A DNA stretch of 64,000 bases from the NCBI RefSeq assembly GCF_900110915.1, contig NZ_FOFG01000001.1, forward strand, positions 642,040-706,039, in the 5' to 3' direction. Shown here one piece after another: positions 16,944 through 26,033 of the stretch (within the stretch, counting starts at the first letter, position 1; every line of letters begins with the position of its first letter). Below the pieces are notes generated by a model. It ran no database searches, was not told the DNA's origin, and worked only from the letters and a program-made list of their open reading frames with translations. Both the position numbers and the translations under genes were made by a program. Source of the DNA: Faunimonas pinastri (GTDB taxonomy: Bacteria > Pseudomonadota > Alphaproteobacteria > Rhizobiales > Afifellaceae).

Positions 16944-17890
16944 GCCTGCACCGTGCGCAGGCGCGGGTTGAGCCATGCGTTCAGGAGATCCGCCGCGAGG
17001 TTGGCGAGAAGGAAGATCAGGGTGAAGACGAAGACCACGGCGCGCACGGTCGCGTAGTCGCGCTGGCTGATCGCGTTCAGCAGCGATCCCGACATGCCGG
17101 CGATGTTGAAGACGGTCTCGATGATGAGCGCCCAGCCGAACATGTAGCCGAACGACATGGAAGTGACCGTGACCACCGGCACCATGGCGTTCTTCAGGGC
17201 GTAGCGAAGCACCAGCGAACGGGGCAGGCCGGTCGCGCGGGCGGTGCGGATGTAATCCTGCCCGAGCACCTCGATCAGGCTCGACCGCGTCATGCGGCTG
17301 AGCACGGCCGTGTAGAAGATGCCGAGGCAGAAGGCCGGGAGCACCAGCGACATGATGTGCGGGCCGAGCCCCTCGCTGACCGGCGTGATGCCGCCCGGCG
17401 GGAAGATCGGGATGCGGATCGCGAAGAACAGGATGAGGATCAGCGCGGTCCAGAAGCCCGGAACCGAAACGCCGATCACCGTGAAGATGCGCGAGGCGTG
17501 GTCGATCCAGCTGTTCTCGAAGACGGCCGATGCGGTGCCGAGAGCGATCGACAGGACCACCGCGAAGACGAAGGCTACGATTACCAGCTCCAGCGTCACC
17601 GGCAGGGTCTCGGCGATCTGCTCGTTCATGCCGAGGCCGGTCACCACGGAGGTGCCGAAATCGCCGTGGAGCGCCAGCCGGTCCACCCATTCGCCGTAGC
17701 GGACGAGCAGCGGCCGGTCGAGCCCGTGCTCATGTTCGAACTGCTGGACCTGGACTTCCGGCGCATCCGCGCCCAGCACGATGCGGGCCGGGGATTCCGG
17801 GATCGCCGCCGTCAGCACGAACAGGATCAGGCTGATCATAAGCACGGCCAGTATCGAGAAGCCGAGGCGATGGAGGAAGAAGCCCAGCAT
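16940..17890 (-). CDS. ABC transporter permease (DppB type)
   Basis: 316 aa, six hydrophobic segments. It starts MLGFFLHRLGFSILAVLMI as DppB/OppB proteins do, with the EAA loop SSLIEVLGQDYIRTARATGL. The periplasmic loop contains GLDRPLLVRYGEWVDRLALH, another family marker. It begins 8 bp downstream of the binding-protein stop and runs into dppC with a 4-bp overlap. Confidence 0.94.
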   Translation of the reverse strand: MLGFFLHRLGFSILAVLMISLILFVLTAAIPESPARIVLGADAPEVQVQQFEHEHGLDRPLLVRYGEWVDRLALHGDFGTSVVTGLGMNEQIAETLPVTLELVIVAFVFAVVLSIALGTASAVFENSWIDHASRIFTVIGVSVPGFWTALILILFFAIRIPIFPPGGITPVSEGLGPHIMSLVLPAFCLGIFYTAVLSRMTRSSLIEVLGQDYIRTARATGLPRSLVLRYALKNAMVPVVTVTSMSFGYMFGWALIIETVFNIAGMSGSLLNAISQRDYATVRAVVFVFTLIFLLANLAADLLNAWLNPRLRTVQA

Positions 17891-17897
17891 GCGCCGG

Positions 17898-19466
17898 TCA
17901 GGCCTTCAGCCCGACGCTTCGCACATCCATGGTGATGCCCTGGTTGACCCTGAAATCGGTCACGTTGCCGCGCCAGAGATTGGCGGCATTGAGGAAGCCC
18001 AGCCACGCATAGGGACAATCGTCGGCGATCTTCTTCAGGATCTTCGCGTAGATCGGCTTCAGCGCCGCCTGGTCGTTCTCGGCATAGGCCTGCTTCAGGA
18101 GATCGGCAATCTCCGGGGCGGCATAGCCGGAGACCTTGGAATAAGGCTGGTTCTCCGTGAAATTCTGGCCGAGCAGGTAGGTCGGCTCGCCCGGCGACGT
18201 CAGGTTCATCAGGAGCGCCTGCAACTCGCCCTTCTTCGCCTGCCCGAGCGCCACCAGCGGTTCCGTCATCTTCAGCGTGCAGCGGATGCCCACCGCCTGC
18301 AACTGCGACTGGATCGCGACGGCCGCGTCCTTGAGGTCGAGCAGGTAGGGGGTCGCCGGCAGCGTCATCTCGAAGGCGGCATCCGTGGCGTGTTTCGATT
18401 GCGCGAGGAAGCCCTTCGCCTTTTCCGGGTCGTAGCCGATGGATCCGTCGGCCTCCGCGTCATACCACCAGGCCTGTCGGGGAGCGGGCAGGGTGCAGGG
18501 ATCGACCATGCCGAAGAAGGCATATTGCGCGAGCTTCTGGCGATCGATCGCCCAGTTCACCGCGCGACGGACATTGATATCGTCGAAGGGCGGCTTGGCG
18601 TTGTTCATCATCAGCGTGCTCCAGCCACCGAAGGTGGAGCGGACCTCGCCGGCGAGTCCCGAGCGCTTGGAGAGCGAGGCGAAATCGCGCGGGGCGGGCG
18701 CGCCGATGATGTCGGCCTGCCGGGCCAGGAGGTAAGCGGTGCGGGTGGCGTCCTCGGGGACGAACTTCACCACCAGCCGCTCCCATTTCGGCAGGCTCTT
18801 GTCCCAGTAATTGGGATTGCGCTTCAGCGTGACGGACTGGTTCGGCCGCCATTCCTCGAAGATGCCCGGACCCGTGCCGATCCCGACCGGTTTCATCTTG
18901 AAATAGTCGTCGCCGTATCTCTCGCGCGAGCCGGCGGGCCAGATGCCCATGTACTTCGTCAGGAAGTTCAGCCAGGGCGCGTAGGGCTCGCTCAGGATCA
19001 CGTGCACCCGATGCGGACCGTCCGTTTCCACCCGGGCGATCTTCTCGAAGATCACGCGACGAGCGGCGTTCCGCTTCTTGTCCAGCATGGATTCGAAGCT
19101 GTACTTCACGTCTTCCGACGTCATGGGCTGGCCGTTCTGGAACTGCACGTCGTCGCGCAGGTCGAACGTATAGGTCAGCTTGTCAGCCGATATTTCGGGC
19201 AGTGCGCGGGCGAGCTGCGGCCGAAGCACGCCGTCGACGTCATATTCGACCAGGTTCTCGAAGATGCACTGGTTGATGACCATCGGATCCTGCAGCACCG
19301 CATTGATCGGATCCAGCGTGTTGGGGCTGTTCGGGATCGCCAGCGTCAGCGTCTTGCCCGAGCTCTGCGCCCAGGCGGTATCGTCGAACCCCGTCAGGAG
19401 GCCGGCCGCCGGCAACGTTGCCGCCACCTGCATCAGCATTCGCCGCGTGATCACGAACCCGCTCAT
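17898..19466 (-). CDS. ABC transporter substrate-binding protein, family 5 (DppA type), Tat signal
   Basis: 522 aa, the family-5 solute-binding length. The N-terminus carries a twin-arginine motif (TRRMLMQ) and hydrophobic stretch ending AWA-QS, so Tat export is likely. Typical family 5 segments are PNTLDPINAVLQDPMVINQC, TFDLRDDVQFQNGQPMTSED and the C-terminal PYAWLGFLNAANLWRGNV. It binds an extracytoplasmic peptide-like solute for the DppBCDF-type importer. A GntR-type operator lies 17 bp upstream of the start. HyuB/HyuA, encoded upstream on the same strand, suggest the ligand is a hydantoin, N-carbamoyl or oxoproline-like compound (inference). Confidence 0.92.
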   Translation of the reverse strand: MSGFVITRRMLMQVAATLPAAGLLTGFDDTAWAQSSGKTLTLAIPNSPNTLDPINAVLQDPMVINQCIFENLVEYDVDGVLRPQLARALPEISADKLTYTFDLRDDVQFQNGQPMTSEDVKYSFESMLDKKRNAARRVIFEKIARVETDGPHRVHVILSEPYAPWLNFLTKYMGIWPAGSRERYGDDYFKMKPVGIGTGPGIFEEWRPNQSVTLKRNPNYWDKSLPKWERLVVKFVPEDATRTAYLLARQADIIGAPAPRDFASLSKRSGLAGEVRSTFGGWSTLMMNNAKPPFDDINVRRAVNWAIDRQKLAQYAFFGMVDPCTLPAPRQAWWYDAEADGSIGYDPEKAKGFLAQSKHATDAAFEMTLPATPYLLDLKDAAVAIQSQLQAVGIRCTLKMTEPLVALGQAKKGELQALLMNLTSPGEPTYLLGQNFTENQPYSKVSGYAAPEIADLLKQAYAENDQAALKPIYAKILKKIADDCPYAWLGFLNAANLWRGNVTDFRVNQGITMDVRSVGLKA

Positions 19467-19482
19467 CCCGTTCCCCTCAATC

Positions 19483-19500
19483 TGTATAGTCGTCTATGCA
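19483..19500 (-). promoter_or_regulatory. GntR/HutC-type operator upstream of the ABC binding-protein gene
   Basis: TGTATAG-TCGT-CTATGCA is an interrupted palindrome with 6 of 7 arm positions paired. It sits between hyuB and the binding-protein gene. The same arrangement (TGTATAG-N4-CTAGACA) occurs at 25108-25125 beside the GntR/UTRA gene, and TGTATA half-sites fit the HutC branch of GntR regulators. Confidence 0.65.
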
Positions 19501-19514
19501 ATCGGCATGCCAGT

Positions 19515-21227
19515 TTACGTCTTCCCCGTGGCTTCCACCTGCCAGTCGTAGACGGTACGGGCAGCCCCTTCGCTGACGTAGCCGTAGGCGACATCGCGCC
19601 GGACGGCGTCCCTCGGCCGGTTGGCGGGATCGCCATGGCCGCCGCCGCCGGCGGAGATGCAGACGATCGTCGCGCCCGGCTCGATGGCGACGCCGCTGTC
19701 ATGCACGCCGAGGCGATCGATGCACCCGTCCCCGTGCTCGACGGAATAGGCATGCCCCGGTCCCGCCGTGCCGCCCTGGCTGGCGAAAGGCGGCACCAGC
19801 ACGCCTTCGCCGGAGGCATTCAGGACGGCGGGCCTGTCGCCGACATAGCGAAGGCGCAGCCGTCCGCCGAGGCCGCCGCGTCGCGTGCCGGCACCGCCGG
19901 AATCCGTCAGCAGGGAATATTCCTCGACCAGCAGCGGATAGGCCGCTTCCGTCCGCTCCACCGAAGGCGAGGGTGTGCCGCCGGGATTGTGCAACCCGCC
20001 GATATTGGCCCAGCCATCGTGCTCGGCATTGCCGCCGGTGCCGCCCTTGTTGAAGAAGTAGTGCCAGATGAAGGGCCGCCCGCCGCGGTCCTGCCCGGCG
20101 AGGGCGAAGCGGAAGCGGCGGGCAAAGCCGCCGATGGCGCGGGCCGGATCGGCTCCTTCCAGAGCCTGCAGCAACGCCTCGATAAGCGCGCAGGCCGTGG
20201 ACGAGGTGCAGGCGCCGACGGGAGCCGGCGACACCGGATCGAGCAGGCTGCCCTTGCGCGTGCGGATCTCGATCGCCCGCGCGCTGCCGTCGTTCAGGCC
20301 CTGATCGTCACCGCTGAAATAGAGGAATGCCACCATCACGGCGGCGCGCGTGTTGGCGAAGGGGCTGTTGATGAAAGCGGCCACTTGATCGGGGCATTCG
20401 GTGAGGTCCACGACCGCCCGTCCGTTATCGATGGTGACCGTCACCGGGATCGGCAGCAATCCGCCGGGTGCCTGCGCGAACTCCATGTGGCTCAGGCCGG
20501 AATGGCGACCCTCGCGGCAGCCCGCCAGCATGGCGCGCATCACCGCTTCGCCGCCGTCCAGCATGGCCTGCACGCAGCCCGCGACCTCTTCGCCCCGGTA
20601 GCGGGTGAACAATTCCGACAGCCGGGCGTGACCTATCCGGACGGCCGCGAGTTGCGCCAGCAGATCGCCTTCGAGGTCTTCCGGCTTGCGCGAATTGGTG
20701 GCGACGAGGCGGAGGATATCCTTGCGGAGCCGCCCCCCGTCGACGAGCTTCACCGGCGGCAGCCGCAATCCTTCCTGCCAGATCTCGCGGGCGGCCGCGC
20801 TGTAGCCACCGGCGGAGATGCCGCCGATATCGCCCTGATGCGCGCGCAGCGCCACCCAGAAGGCAATCTCGCCGGCGTGGAAGAACGGCATCGCCAGCGT
20901 CACGTCGGGCAGGTGGCTGCCGCCCCAGAAGGGGTCGTTGGCCATCAGCACGTCGCCCTCGGCAAGGTCGCCGCGGAAGGCATCCGCCATCATTCGCACC
21001 GCGAGCGGCATGGCGCCCATGTGGATCGGCACGCGTTCGGCCTGCGCGACCGTGCGGATCTCCGCATCCAAGAGGACGGCGGAGAAGTCCTGGTTCTGGT
21101 TGAGGATGGGCGAGAAGCAGGTGCGCGTCATCGTCTCCACCATCTCCTCGCTGATCGCCTTCAGCTTGTTGCGGACGACGGCAAGGGTGAGCGGGTTGGG
21201 CGCGAGGCGGGAGGACGCGGCGTTCAT
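19515..21227 (-). CDS. hyuB: Hydantoinase B/oxoprolinase family protein
   Basis: 570 aa from the ATG at 21227, which overlaps the hyuA stop (ATGA). An upstream open extension within hyuA was rejected. The protein starts LTLAVVRNKLKAISEEMVET, the hallmark of HyuB/5-oxoprolinase B subunits, and continues FSAVLLDAEIRTVAQAERVP, DVLMANDPFWGGSHLPDVTL and SSTACALIEALLQ. With HyuA it would form an ATP-dependent ring-opening amidohydrolase for hydantoin- or oxoproline-like rings. The C-terminal extension is rich in Gly and ends AYGYVSEGAARTVYDW. Confidence 0.93.
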   Translation of the reverse strand: MNAASSRLAPNPLTLAVVRNKLKAISEEMVETMTRTCFSPILNQNQDFSAVLLDAEIRTVAQAERVPIHMGAMPLAVRMMADAFRGDLAEGDVLMANDPFWGGSHLPDVTLAMPFFHAGEIAFWVALRAHQGDIGGISAGGYSAAAREIWQEGLRLPPVKLVDGGRLRKDILRLVATNSRKPEDLEGDLLAQLAAVRIGHARLSELFTRYRGEEVAGCVQAMLDGGEAVMRAMLAGCREGRHSGLSHMEFAQAPGGLLPIPVTVTIDNGRAVVDLTECPDQVAAFINSPFANTRAAVMVAFLYFSGDDQGLNDGSARAIEIRTRKGSLLDPVSPAPVGACTSSTACALIEALLQALEGADPARAIGGFARRFRFALAGQDRGGRPFIWHYFFNKGGTGGNAEHDGWANIGGLHNPGGTPSPSVERTEAAYPLLVEEYSLLTDSGGAGTRRGGLGGRLRLRYVGDRPAVLNASGEGVLVPPFASQGGTAGPGHAYSVEHGDGCIDRLGVHDSGVAIEPGATIVCISAGGGGHGDPANRPRDAVRRDVAYGYVSEGAARTVYDWQVEATGKT

Positions 21228-23275
21228 GCGGGCTGATCCGAGATGCGAAGGCTGCCGGTCTCGTCGATGCTGGCGAGGCTGCCTTCCAGCACGAGAACCG
21301 AGGTGGAAGCCGCGTCGATGAGGGCGGGCCCGGCAATGGTCATGCCGGCAACGAGATACTCGAAGCGGTAGACGGGCGCCTGCACCTCGCGGCCGATATG
21401 GATGCGCCGCTTGCCGCAGAGAGCGCGGGCGGCATCGGCGCCGGGCTCGACCGGGTAGCGGGGCAGATCGAGCTTGGGGAGCGGGCTGTAGACGGAGACC
21501 CGGCAGGTTTCCACGATCGCCGGTTCGCCGGGATGGGAGTGCTGGTAGAGCTCCCCATAGGTTTCGGTGAAGCGCCGCTCCAGGTCGAAGGGCGTGTCGC
21601 CTGCCTTTGTGGGGATGGGCAGCGTGTGGATCTGCCGTTCGTAGCGGCATTCCGCGACGCGGTCCGTCCAGGTCTCGCCGTCTCCCTGCCCGGCGACGCT
21701 GGACGACATCGCGGCATGCGCTTCGTTCGCGAGATCCTTGAAGATCGTCTCCAGATCGTGCGCCGACAGGGAATTGATCGGCGCGTTCACGGTCCGCTGC
21801 CGGTCGCGGCGGACATCGGCCGCGAGGAAGCCCAGCGCGGAGAGAACCGAGGCGAAGCGGGGGATGATCACGGACGGGATCTGCAGGTCGCGGGCGACTT
21901 CGTTGGCATGAAGACCGCCGGCGCCGCCGAAGGACATCATCGCGAATTCACGCGGGTCCAGTCCGCGCCGCACCGTGGCCAGCCGGATACCCTCGGTGAT
22001 GCGGGAACTCGCCAGCACATGGATCGCCCAGGCCGCTTCCTCGATGCTGAGGCCGAGCGGCTCCGCGACGTCCCGGTTCACCGCCGCGCGCGCCTGTTCC
22101 AGATCGAGCTGGAAGCGGCCGCCGAGGAAACCGGTCTCGGGAAGCAGCCCCAGAACGAGGTTGGCGTCCGTCAGGGTTGCCCGCGTGCCGCCCTTGCCGA
22201 AGCAGGCGGGCCCCGGGACCGCGCCGGCGCTTTGCGGCCCGATTTCCAGAATGCCGGCGGGGTCGATCCAGGCGATGCTGCCGCCGCCGATGCCGAGCGG
22301 GTTCACCTCGATGGCCGGCGCGGTGATGCGCATGTCGGCGAGGTCGGTGCGGTCGCGCTCGGCGGGCACGCCGTCATTCACGATGCAGACATCGGTGGTG
22401 GTGCCCCCGGTGTCGTAGGTCACGAGCCGGGGCAGGCCCAGCGCGCGGGCGAACATCGCCCCGGCCTTGGCGCCCCCGGCGGGACCGCTCGTCACCGCCC
22501 CGACCGCCAGCCGTCCGGCATCCTCGACGGGCAGAACGCCGCCATGCGATTGCATGACGAGCACCGGAACCCGGATACCCTGCTCGGTGAGGCGGCCGAA
22601 AAGGCGGTTCAGGTAGGTCTGCAATCCGGGGCCGACATAGGCGTTCACCGAAGCCGTCGAGAGCCGGTCGTATTCACCCTCGCGGTTGAGGATTTCGTGC
22701 GACAGCGAGACGAACGGCGACCAGCCGGCGGCTTCGATCAACTCGCGAACGGCGCGCTCGTGCTCCGGATTGCGGTGCGCGTGGAGCAGGCAGACCACGA
22801 CGCCGTTCACTCCGGCGGCGCGAAGATCCTCGATCGCCCGGCGCGTATCGTCCCGGTCGAGCGGCAGCAATGCCGCGCCGTCGAAGCCGGTGCGCTCGCC
22901 GATTTCGCGGCGGAGGGGGCGGGCGATGATCGGCTCCGGTGCCGCTACGCGCAGGGCATACCGGTTGTCGCGCGAGCCTTCGCGCAATTCCAGCAGATCG
23001 CGGAAGCCGGCGGTGGTGATCAGGCCGAGCTTCGCCCCGCGCCGCTGCACGAGGATATTGGTGGCGACCGTGGTGCCGTGGATGAAAAGTTCGATATCGG
23101 CAAGGACCTCGCCGAGGGGGCGCCCGAGGTCTGCCGCCAGCAGTTCCAGCGCATCCAGCACGCCACGCGAGGGATCGTCCGGCGTGGATGGCGACTTGAC
23201 GAAGCGCAGGCCCAGTTCCGGATGGGCGACGACCAGATCGGTGAAGGTTCCACCGACATCGATGCCGACCATCAT
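21224..23275 (-). CDS. hyuA: Hydantoinase A/oxoprolinase family protein
   Basis: 683 aa. The N-terminal MVGIDVGGTFTDLVVAHP is the phosphate-1 loop of the actin-like ATPase fold in HyuA. It continues with FIHGTTVATNILVQRRGAK, VTYDTGGTTTDVCIVNDG (phosphate 2) and SFGGAGGLHANEVARDL. ATP hydrolysis here drives ring opening with HyuB. It is divergently transcribed from the LysR gene at 23428, with a LysR-type box between. The start at 23275 (MMVG) could also be the second ATG. Confidence 0.93.
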   Translation of the reverse strand: MMVGIDVGGTFTDLVVAHPELGLRFVKSPSTPDDPSRGVLDALELLAADLGRPLGEVLADIELFIHGTTVATNILVQRRGAKLGLITTAGFRDLLELREGSRDNRYALRVAAPEPIIARPLRREIGERTGFDGAALLPLDRDDTRRAIEDLRAAGVNGVVVCLLHAHRNPEHERAVRELIEAAGWSPFVSLSHEILNREGEYDRLSTASVNAYVGPGLQTYLNRLFGRLTEQGIRVPVLVMQSHGGVLPVEDAGRLAVGAVTSGPAGGAKAGAMFARALGLPRLVTYDTGGTTTDVCIVNDGVPAERDRTDLADMRITAPAIEVNPLGIGGGSIAWIDPAGILEIGPQSAGAVPGPACFGKGGTRATLTDANLVLGLLPETGFLGGRFQLDLEQARAAVNRDVAEPLGLSIEEAAWAIHVLASSRITEGIRLATVRRGLDPREFAMMSFGGAGGLHANEVARDLQIPSVIIPRFASVLSALGFLAADVRRDRQRTVNAPINSLSAHDLETIFKDLANEAHAAMSSSVAGQGDGETWTDRVAECRYERQIHTLPIPTKAGDTPFDLERRFTETYGELYQHSHPGEPAIVETCRVSVYSPLPKLDLPRYPVEPGADAARALCGKRRIHIGREVQAPVYRFEYLVAGMTIAGPALIDAASTSVLVLEGSLASIDETGSLRISDQPA

Positions 23276-23325
23276 CGCCGTTTACCTCGTCCGAACGAAC
23301 CGCCCATCGTCATCGCTGTCCAAAG

Positions 23326-23340
23326 ATTGTTCTTGCCAAT
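23326..23340 (+). promoter_or_regulatory. LysR-type binding site between hyuA and lysR
   Basis: ATTG-TTCTTGC-CAAT is a 15-bp interrupted palindrome fitting the LysR T-N11-A rule. It lies in the 152-bp gap between divergent hyuA and lysR genes, the classical place for such a site. Confidence 0.55.
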
Positions 23341-23427
23341 CCATCAGGCAGCTTCGATCCTGATCTCACAAGTCGAATTCAGGGTGTCGGGCGATCTCGT
23401 TTCGGCATCGCACGCGGCGCAGGAGGG

Positions 23428-24354
23428 ATGATGAACCTGGAAGCGCTGCGCTATTTCGTGGCGGTGGCGGAAGCCGGCTCCATCCGGGAGGCGGCGGAGA
23501 ACCTGCACGTCGCGCAATCGGCGTTGAGCCGGCAGATCCAGAATCTTGAGCAGGCCTTCGGCGCCCCGCTGCTCTCACGGCTGCCGCGCGGCGTGGAAAC
23601 GACACCGGCCGGGCGGATCTTCCTGCGGCGGGCGCGGGACAGCCTCGCCGCCGTGGCGCTGGCGCGCGACGAGATCGCCGCGCTGCAGGGGCTGAGCACG
23701 GGCGAGGTGCGGATCGCCAGCATCGAGCCGTTCGCCGACGACCTCCTGCCCGACCTCATCACGCGCTTTCGGGAGAAGCATCCCGGCATCACCTTCGACG
23801 TGCGCGTCGGAAATACACGTCAGGTCGTCGGGCTGGTGCAGGAGGGGGTCGTGGAGATCGGCATCGGCTATAATCCACCGCCCGACCCCGCATTGCGGGT
23901 GCTGACGTCGCTCACCCAACCTTTGGTGGCGCTGGTCTCGCCCCATCATTCCTTCGCCGGATGCGAGGAAATCCGCTTCGCGGATCTCGCCGGGCAGCCG
24001 CTGGTGCTAGCGCCCGCGGGTTCGCCGACCCGGCAGGTCATCGAGGCGGCGGCCGCGAGGGCCGGAATCCGGCTCCGCGTCGTGGTGGAAAGCGATTCCG
24101 TCCCGCTCCGGCTGGGCCTGGCGGAGCGGGCGTCGCTGATCGCCATTCTTGCCGAACTCTCCGGGCGTGCGGCGGCCGAACGGGGCCGGCTCGTCAGCCT
24201 GCGCTTCAGCGACGCGCTTCTGCAGGAGAGCGAAGTGCAGATCATCTCGCTGAAGGATCGGGCGCGTTCGCGCGCCGTGATCGATTTCGAACGGGGCCTC
24301 TACGGCGCGATCCGGCGGATGAATGGTTCCCGGGATGCGTCGGGGGAGGCCTAG
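23428..24354 (+). CDS. LysR-family transcriptional regulator
   Basis: 308 aa. The helix-turn-helix is in LEALRYFVAVAEAGSIREAA and HVAQSALSRQIQNLEQAFG. The effector domain follows from about residue 92 (TGEVRIASIEPFADDLLPDL), with the ligand-pocket type motif QGLSTGE…GIGYNPPPDPAL. AGGAGGG precedes tandem ATG codons (23428 and 23431). It is divergent from hyuA and so probably controls hyuAB. Its 3' end overlaps the convergent GntR gene by 4 bp. Confidence 0.93.
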   Translation: MMNLEALRYFVAVAEAGSIREAAENLHVAQSALSRQIQNLEQAFGAPLLSRLPRGVETTPAGRIFLRRARDSLAAVALARDEIAALQGLSTGEVRIASIEPFADDLLPDLITRFREKHPGITFDVRVGNTRQVVGLVQEGVVEIGIGYNPPPDPALRVLTSLTQPLVALVSPHHSFAGCEEIRFADLAGQPLVLAPAGSPTRQVIEAAAARAGIRLRVVVESDSVPLRLGLAERASLIAILAELSGRAAAERGRLVSLRFSDALLQESEVQIISLKDRARSRAVIDFERGLYGAIRRMNGSRDASGEA

Positions 24355-25082
24355 TTCGCCTGCTGGACGAGGTAGTCGATCTGGAATTCGGAGCGGTAGA
24401 TGGATTCGCCGCTGACGAGCGGGCGGCGATCGGCGCTGAAGAGGACGTAATCGCGGATCAGTACCGGACTGCCGCGCTTCACCTCCAGCCGGTCGGCGAT
24501 CGCCGGCTTGGCGATGTCGGCGCGGATCTTGCCTTCCACGCGATGCACCGGCAGGTGGAAATCGTCGGCGAGGATGCGGTGCATGGACTTGGTCTGCAGC
24601 ATGTCGAGCGTCATGTGGCGGCCGAGTTCCTCCGGGATGATCCGGCTCTCCAGGCTCATTTTCTTGCCCGCGACCACGCGGAGGCGATCGAGCAGATAGA
24701 GATTGTCGTCGCCGTCCAGATGCAGGGTTTCCGCCTCCGAAGGACTGGCCTGTCGGCGGGAAAAGCCGACGAGTTCGTACTGGATCGCCGCGCCCGTGGC
24801 GGCGAGTTGCTCCTCGAAGGAGCGGACATGCGTAAGGTCGATCGGCGCGCTGATCCGGCGCGGCGCGACGAAAGTGCCGCTGCCGGCGCGACGCACGATG
24901 ATGCCCTCGAAGACGAGATCCTGGAAGGCGCGGGAAACGGTGGCGCGCGTGGTCCCGAAGCGTTCGGCAAGCTCCGGCTCCGAAGGCGTCCGGTCGCCCT
25001 CCTGCAACCGTCCGGATGCGATCTCGTCGCGCAGGAAGCGCTGGATGCGGGCGTAAAGGGGAATGAAGTCAGCGGGATGCAA
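24351..25082 (-). CDS. GntR-family regulator with UTRA domain (HutC type)
   Basis: 243 aa from a TTG at 25082, chosen because AAAGGGA lies 9 bp upstream and the protein then begins close to the usual PLYARIQRFLRDEI. A longer frame would start at TTG 25118, inside an operator. The GntR winged helix is in RTPSEPELAERFGTTRATVS, followed by the wing GIIVRRAGSGTFVAP. The UTRA ligand domain includes LDGDDNLYLLDRLRVVAGKK and GSPVLIRDYVLFSADRRPLV. The palindrome 26 bp upstream suggests autoregulation and control of the divergent ABC importer. Confidence 0.88.
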   Translation of the reverse strand: MHPADFIPLYARIQRFLRDEIASGRLQEGDRTPSEPELAERFGTTRATVSRAFQDLVFEGIIVRRAGSGTFVAPRRISAPIDLTHVRSFEEQLAATGAAIQYELVGFSRRQASPSEAETLHLDGDDNLYLLDRLRVVAGKKMSLESRIIPEELGRHMTLDMLQTKSMHRILADDFHLPVHRVEGKIRADIAKPAIADRLEVKRGSPVLIRDYVLFSADRRPLVSGESIYRSEFQIDYLVQQAN

Positions 25083-25107
25083 GGAATGAGGTCCCTTTAA
25101 AAAAATC

Positions 25108-25125
25108 TGTATAGGCAACTAGACA
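25108..25125. promoter_or_regulatory. GntR/HutC-type operator between the GntR gene and the ABC importer
   Basis: TGTATAG-GCAA-CTAGACA is an interrupted palindrome with 6 of 7 arm positions paired. It matches the site at 19483-19500 in both arms and spacing. It lies in the divergent intergenic region, next to an A-rich run that may be part of the promoter. Confidence 0.65.
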
Positions 25126-25208
25126 ATACTTTCGAACTCCCCTTAGGATCGGTCTTGCGAGCGAGGCAAGCGCAACGTGAAGCCTCGGCACCGGCAAGAT
25201 GGATCCTC

Positions 25209-26033
25209 ATGAGTGAGGCAGATGCTTCCCCATTGATCAAGCGGAGATTACCGTTCGCTTCGCGCGCCATTCCCGGTTTCGGGGAGCGTTCGAACGCCGC
25301 TCTCTACTGGGGATCCCTGATTTTCGGCATTGTCGTGTGGCAGCTCTTCGCCGCGACGCAATCGGGTTTCGTCCTGGCCCCGCCCGTCGCGGTGTTCCGG
25401 CGGCTGGGTGAACTGACGCTCGGCGGGGTCCTTCCCAAGGCGCTTGTCGCAGCCCTCGGCCACATGGTCCTGGGTTATCTCATCGCCTGCCTGATCGCGC
25501 TTCCCGTGGGTCTCGCCATGGGTCGCGTCCGCTTCGTCGGCGACCTGCTTGGGCCGGTGGTGACGCTTGTCTATGCAGTTCCAAGCGTCGCCTGGGCGCC
25601 GTTCCTGATGATCTGGTGCGGGCTCTACTTCAAGGCTCGCGTCGCCCTGGTGGTGCTGATGTGCGTGTTCGACATGATCATCGTGCTCAGCGTCGGCGCG
25701 CGGAACGCCGACCGCAGGCTGCTCGATGTCGGCCGCTCCTTCGGCACGACGCGCTGGCAGAACGTTCGCTACGTCCTCCTGCCGGAAAGCCTGTCCTTCG
25801 TCTTCACGGCGCTGCGCATCGGCGCGGTGCGCGCGGTCAACGCGATGATCACGGCGGAACTCTTCCTCGCGGCCGTGAACCTTGGTTCCATCATGAAGCA
25901 GGCGGCCGCCCATTTCGACAGCGCGGCCGTGCTGGGCGTCCTCTTCGTGCTCTGCCTGCTGGGGCTCCTCCTGCAGGAGATCCTCCTCCTGGTCGAGGCT
26001 CGCATCTGCACCTGGCGACCGGGGAGGGGCTGA
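25209..26033 (+). CDS. ABC transporter permease (NitT/TauT type)
   Basis: 274 aa from the ATG at 25209 (MSEADASPLIKRR); an upstream extension to 25155 lacks family character. About six transmembrane helices are visible, including MVLGYLIACLIALPVGLAMG, and an EAA loop DRRLLDVGRSFGTTRWQNVR typical of SsuC/TauC-like permeases. It overlaps the second permease gene by 1 nt (TGATG). First gene of the plus-strand importer-catabolic operon, downstream of the GntR operator. Confidence 0.9.
   Translation: MSEADASPLIKRRLPFASRAIPGFGERSNAALYWGSLIFGIVVWQLFAATQSGFVLAPPVAVFRRLGELTLGGVLPKALVAALGHMVLGYLIACLIALPVGLAMGRVRFVGDLLGPVVTLVYAVPSVAWAPFLMIWCGLYFKARVALVVLMCVFDMIIVLSVGARNADRRLLDVGRSFGTTRWQNVRYVLLPESLSFVFTALRIGAVRAVNAMITAELFLAAVNLGSIMKQAAAHFDSAAVLGVLFVLCLLGLLLQEILLLVEARICTWRPGRG

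Noticed and set aside
17781..21236. Very long plus-strand open frame of about 1150 codons
   Set aside because: Antisense to hyuB, the binding protein and dppB, which all have clear family motifs. The long frame follows from high GC third positions.
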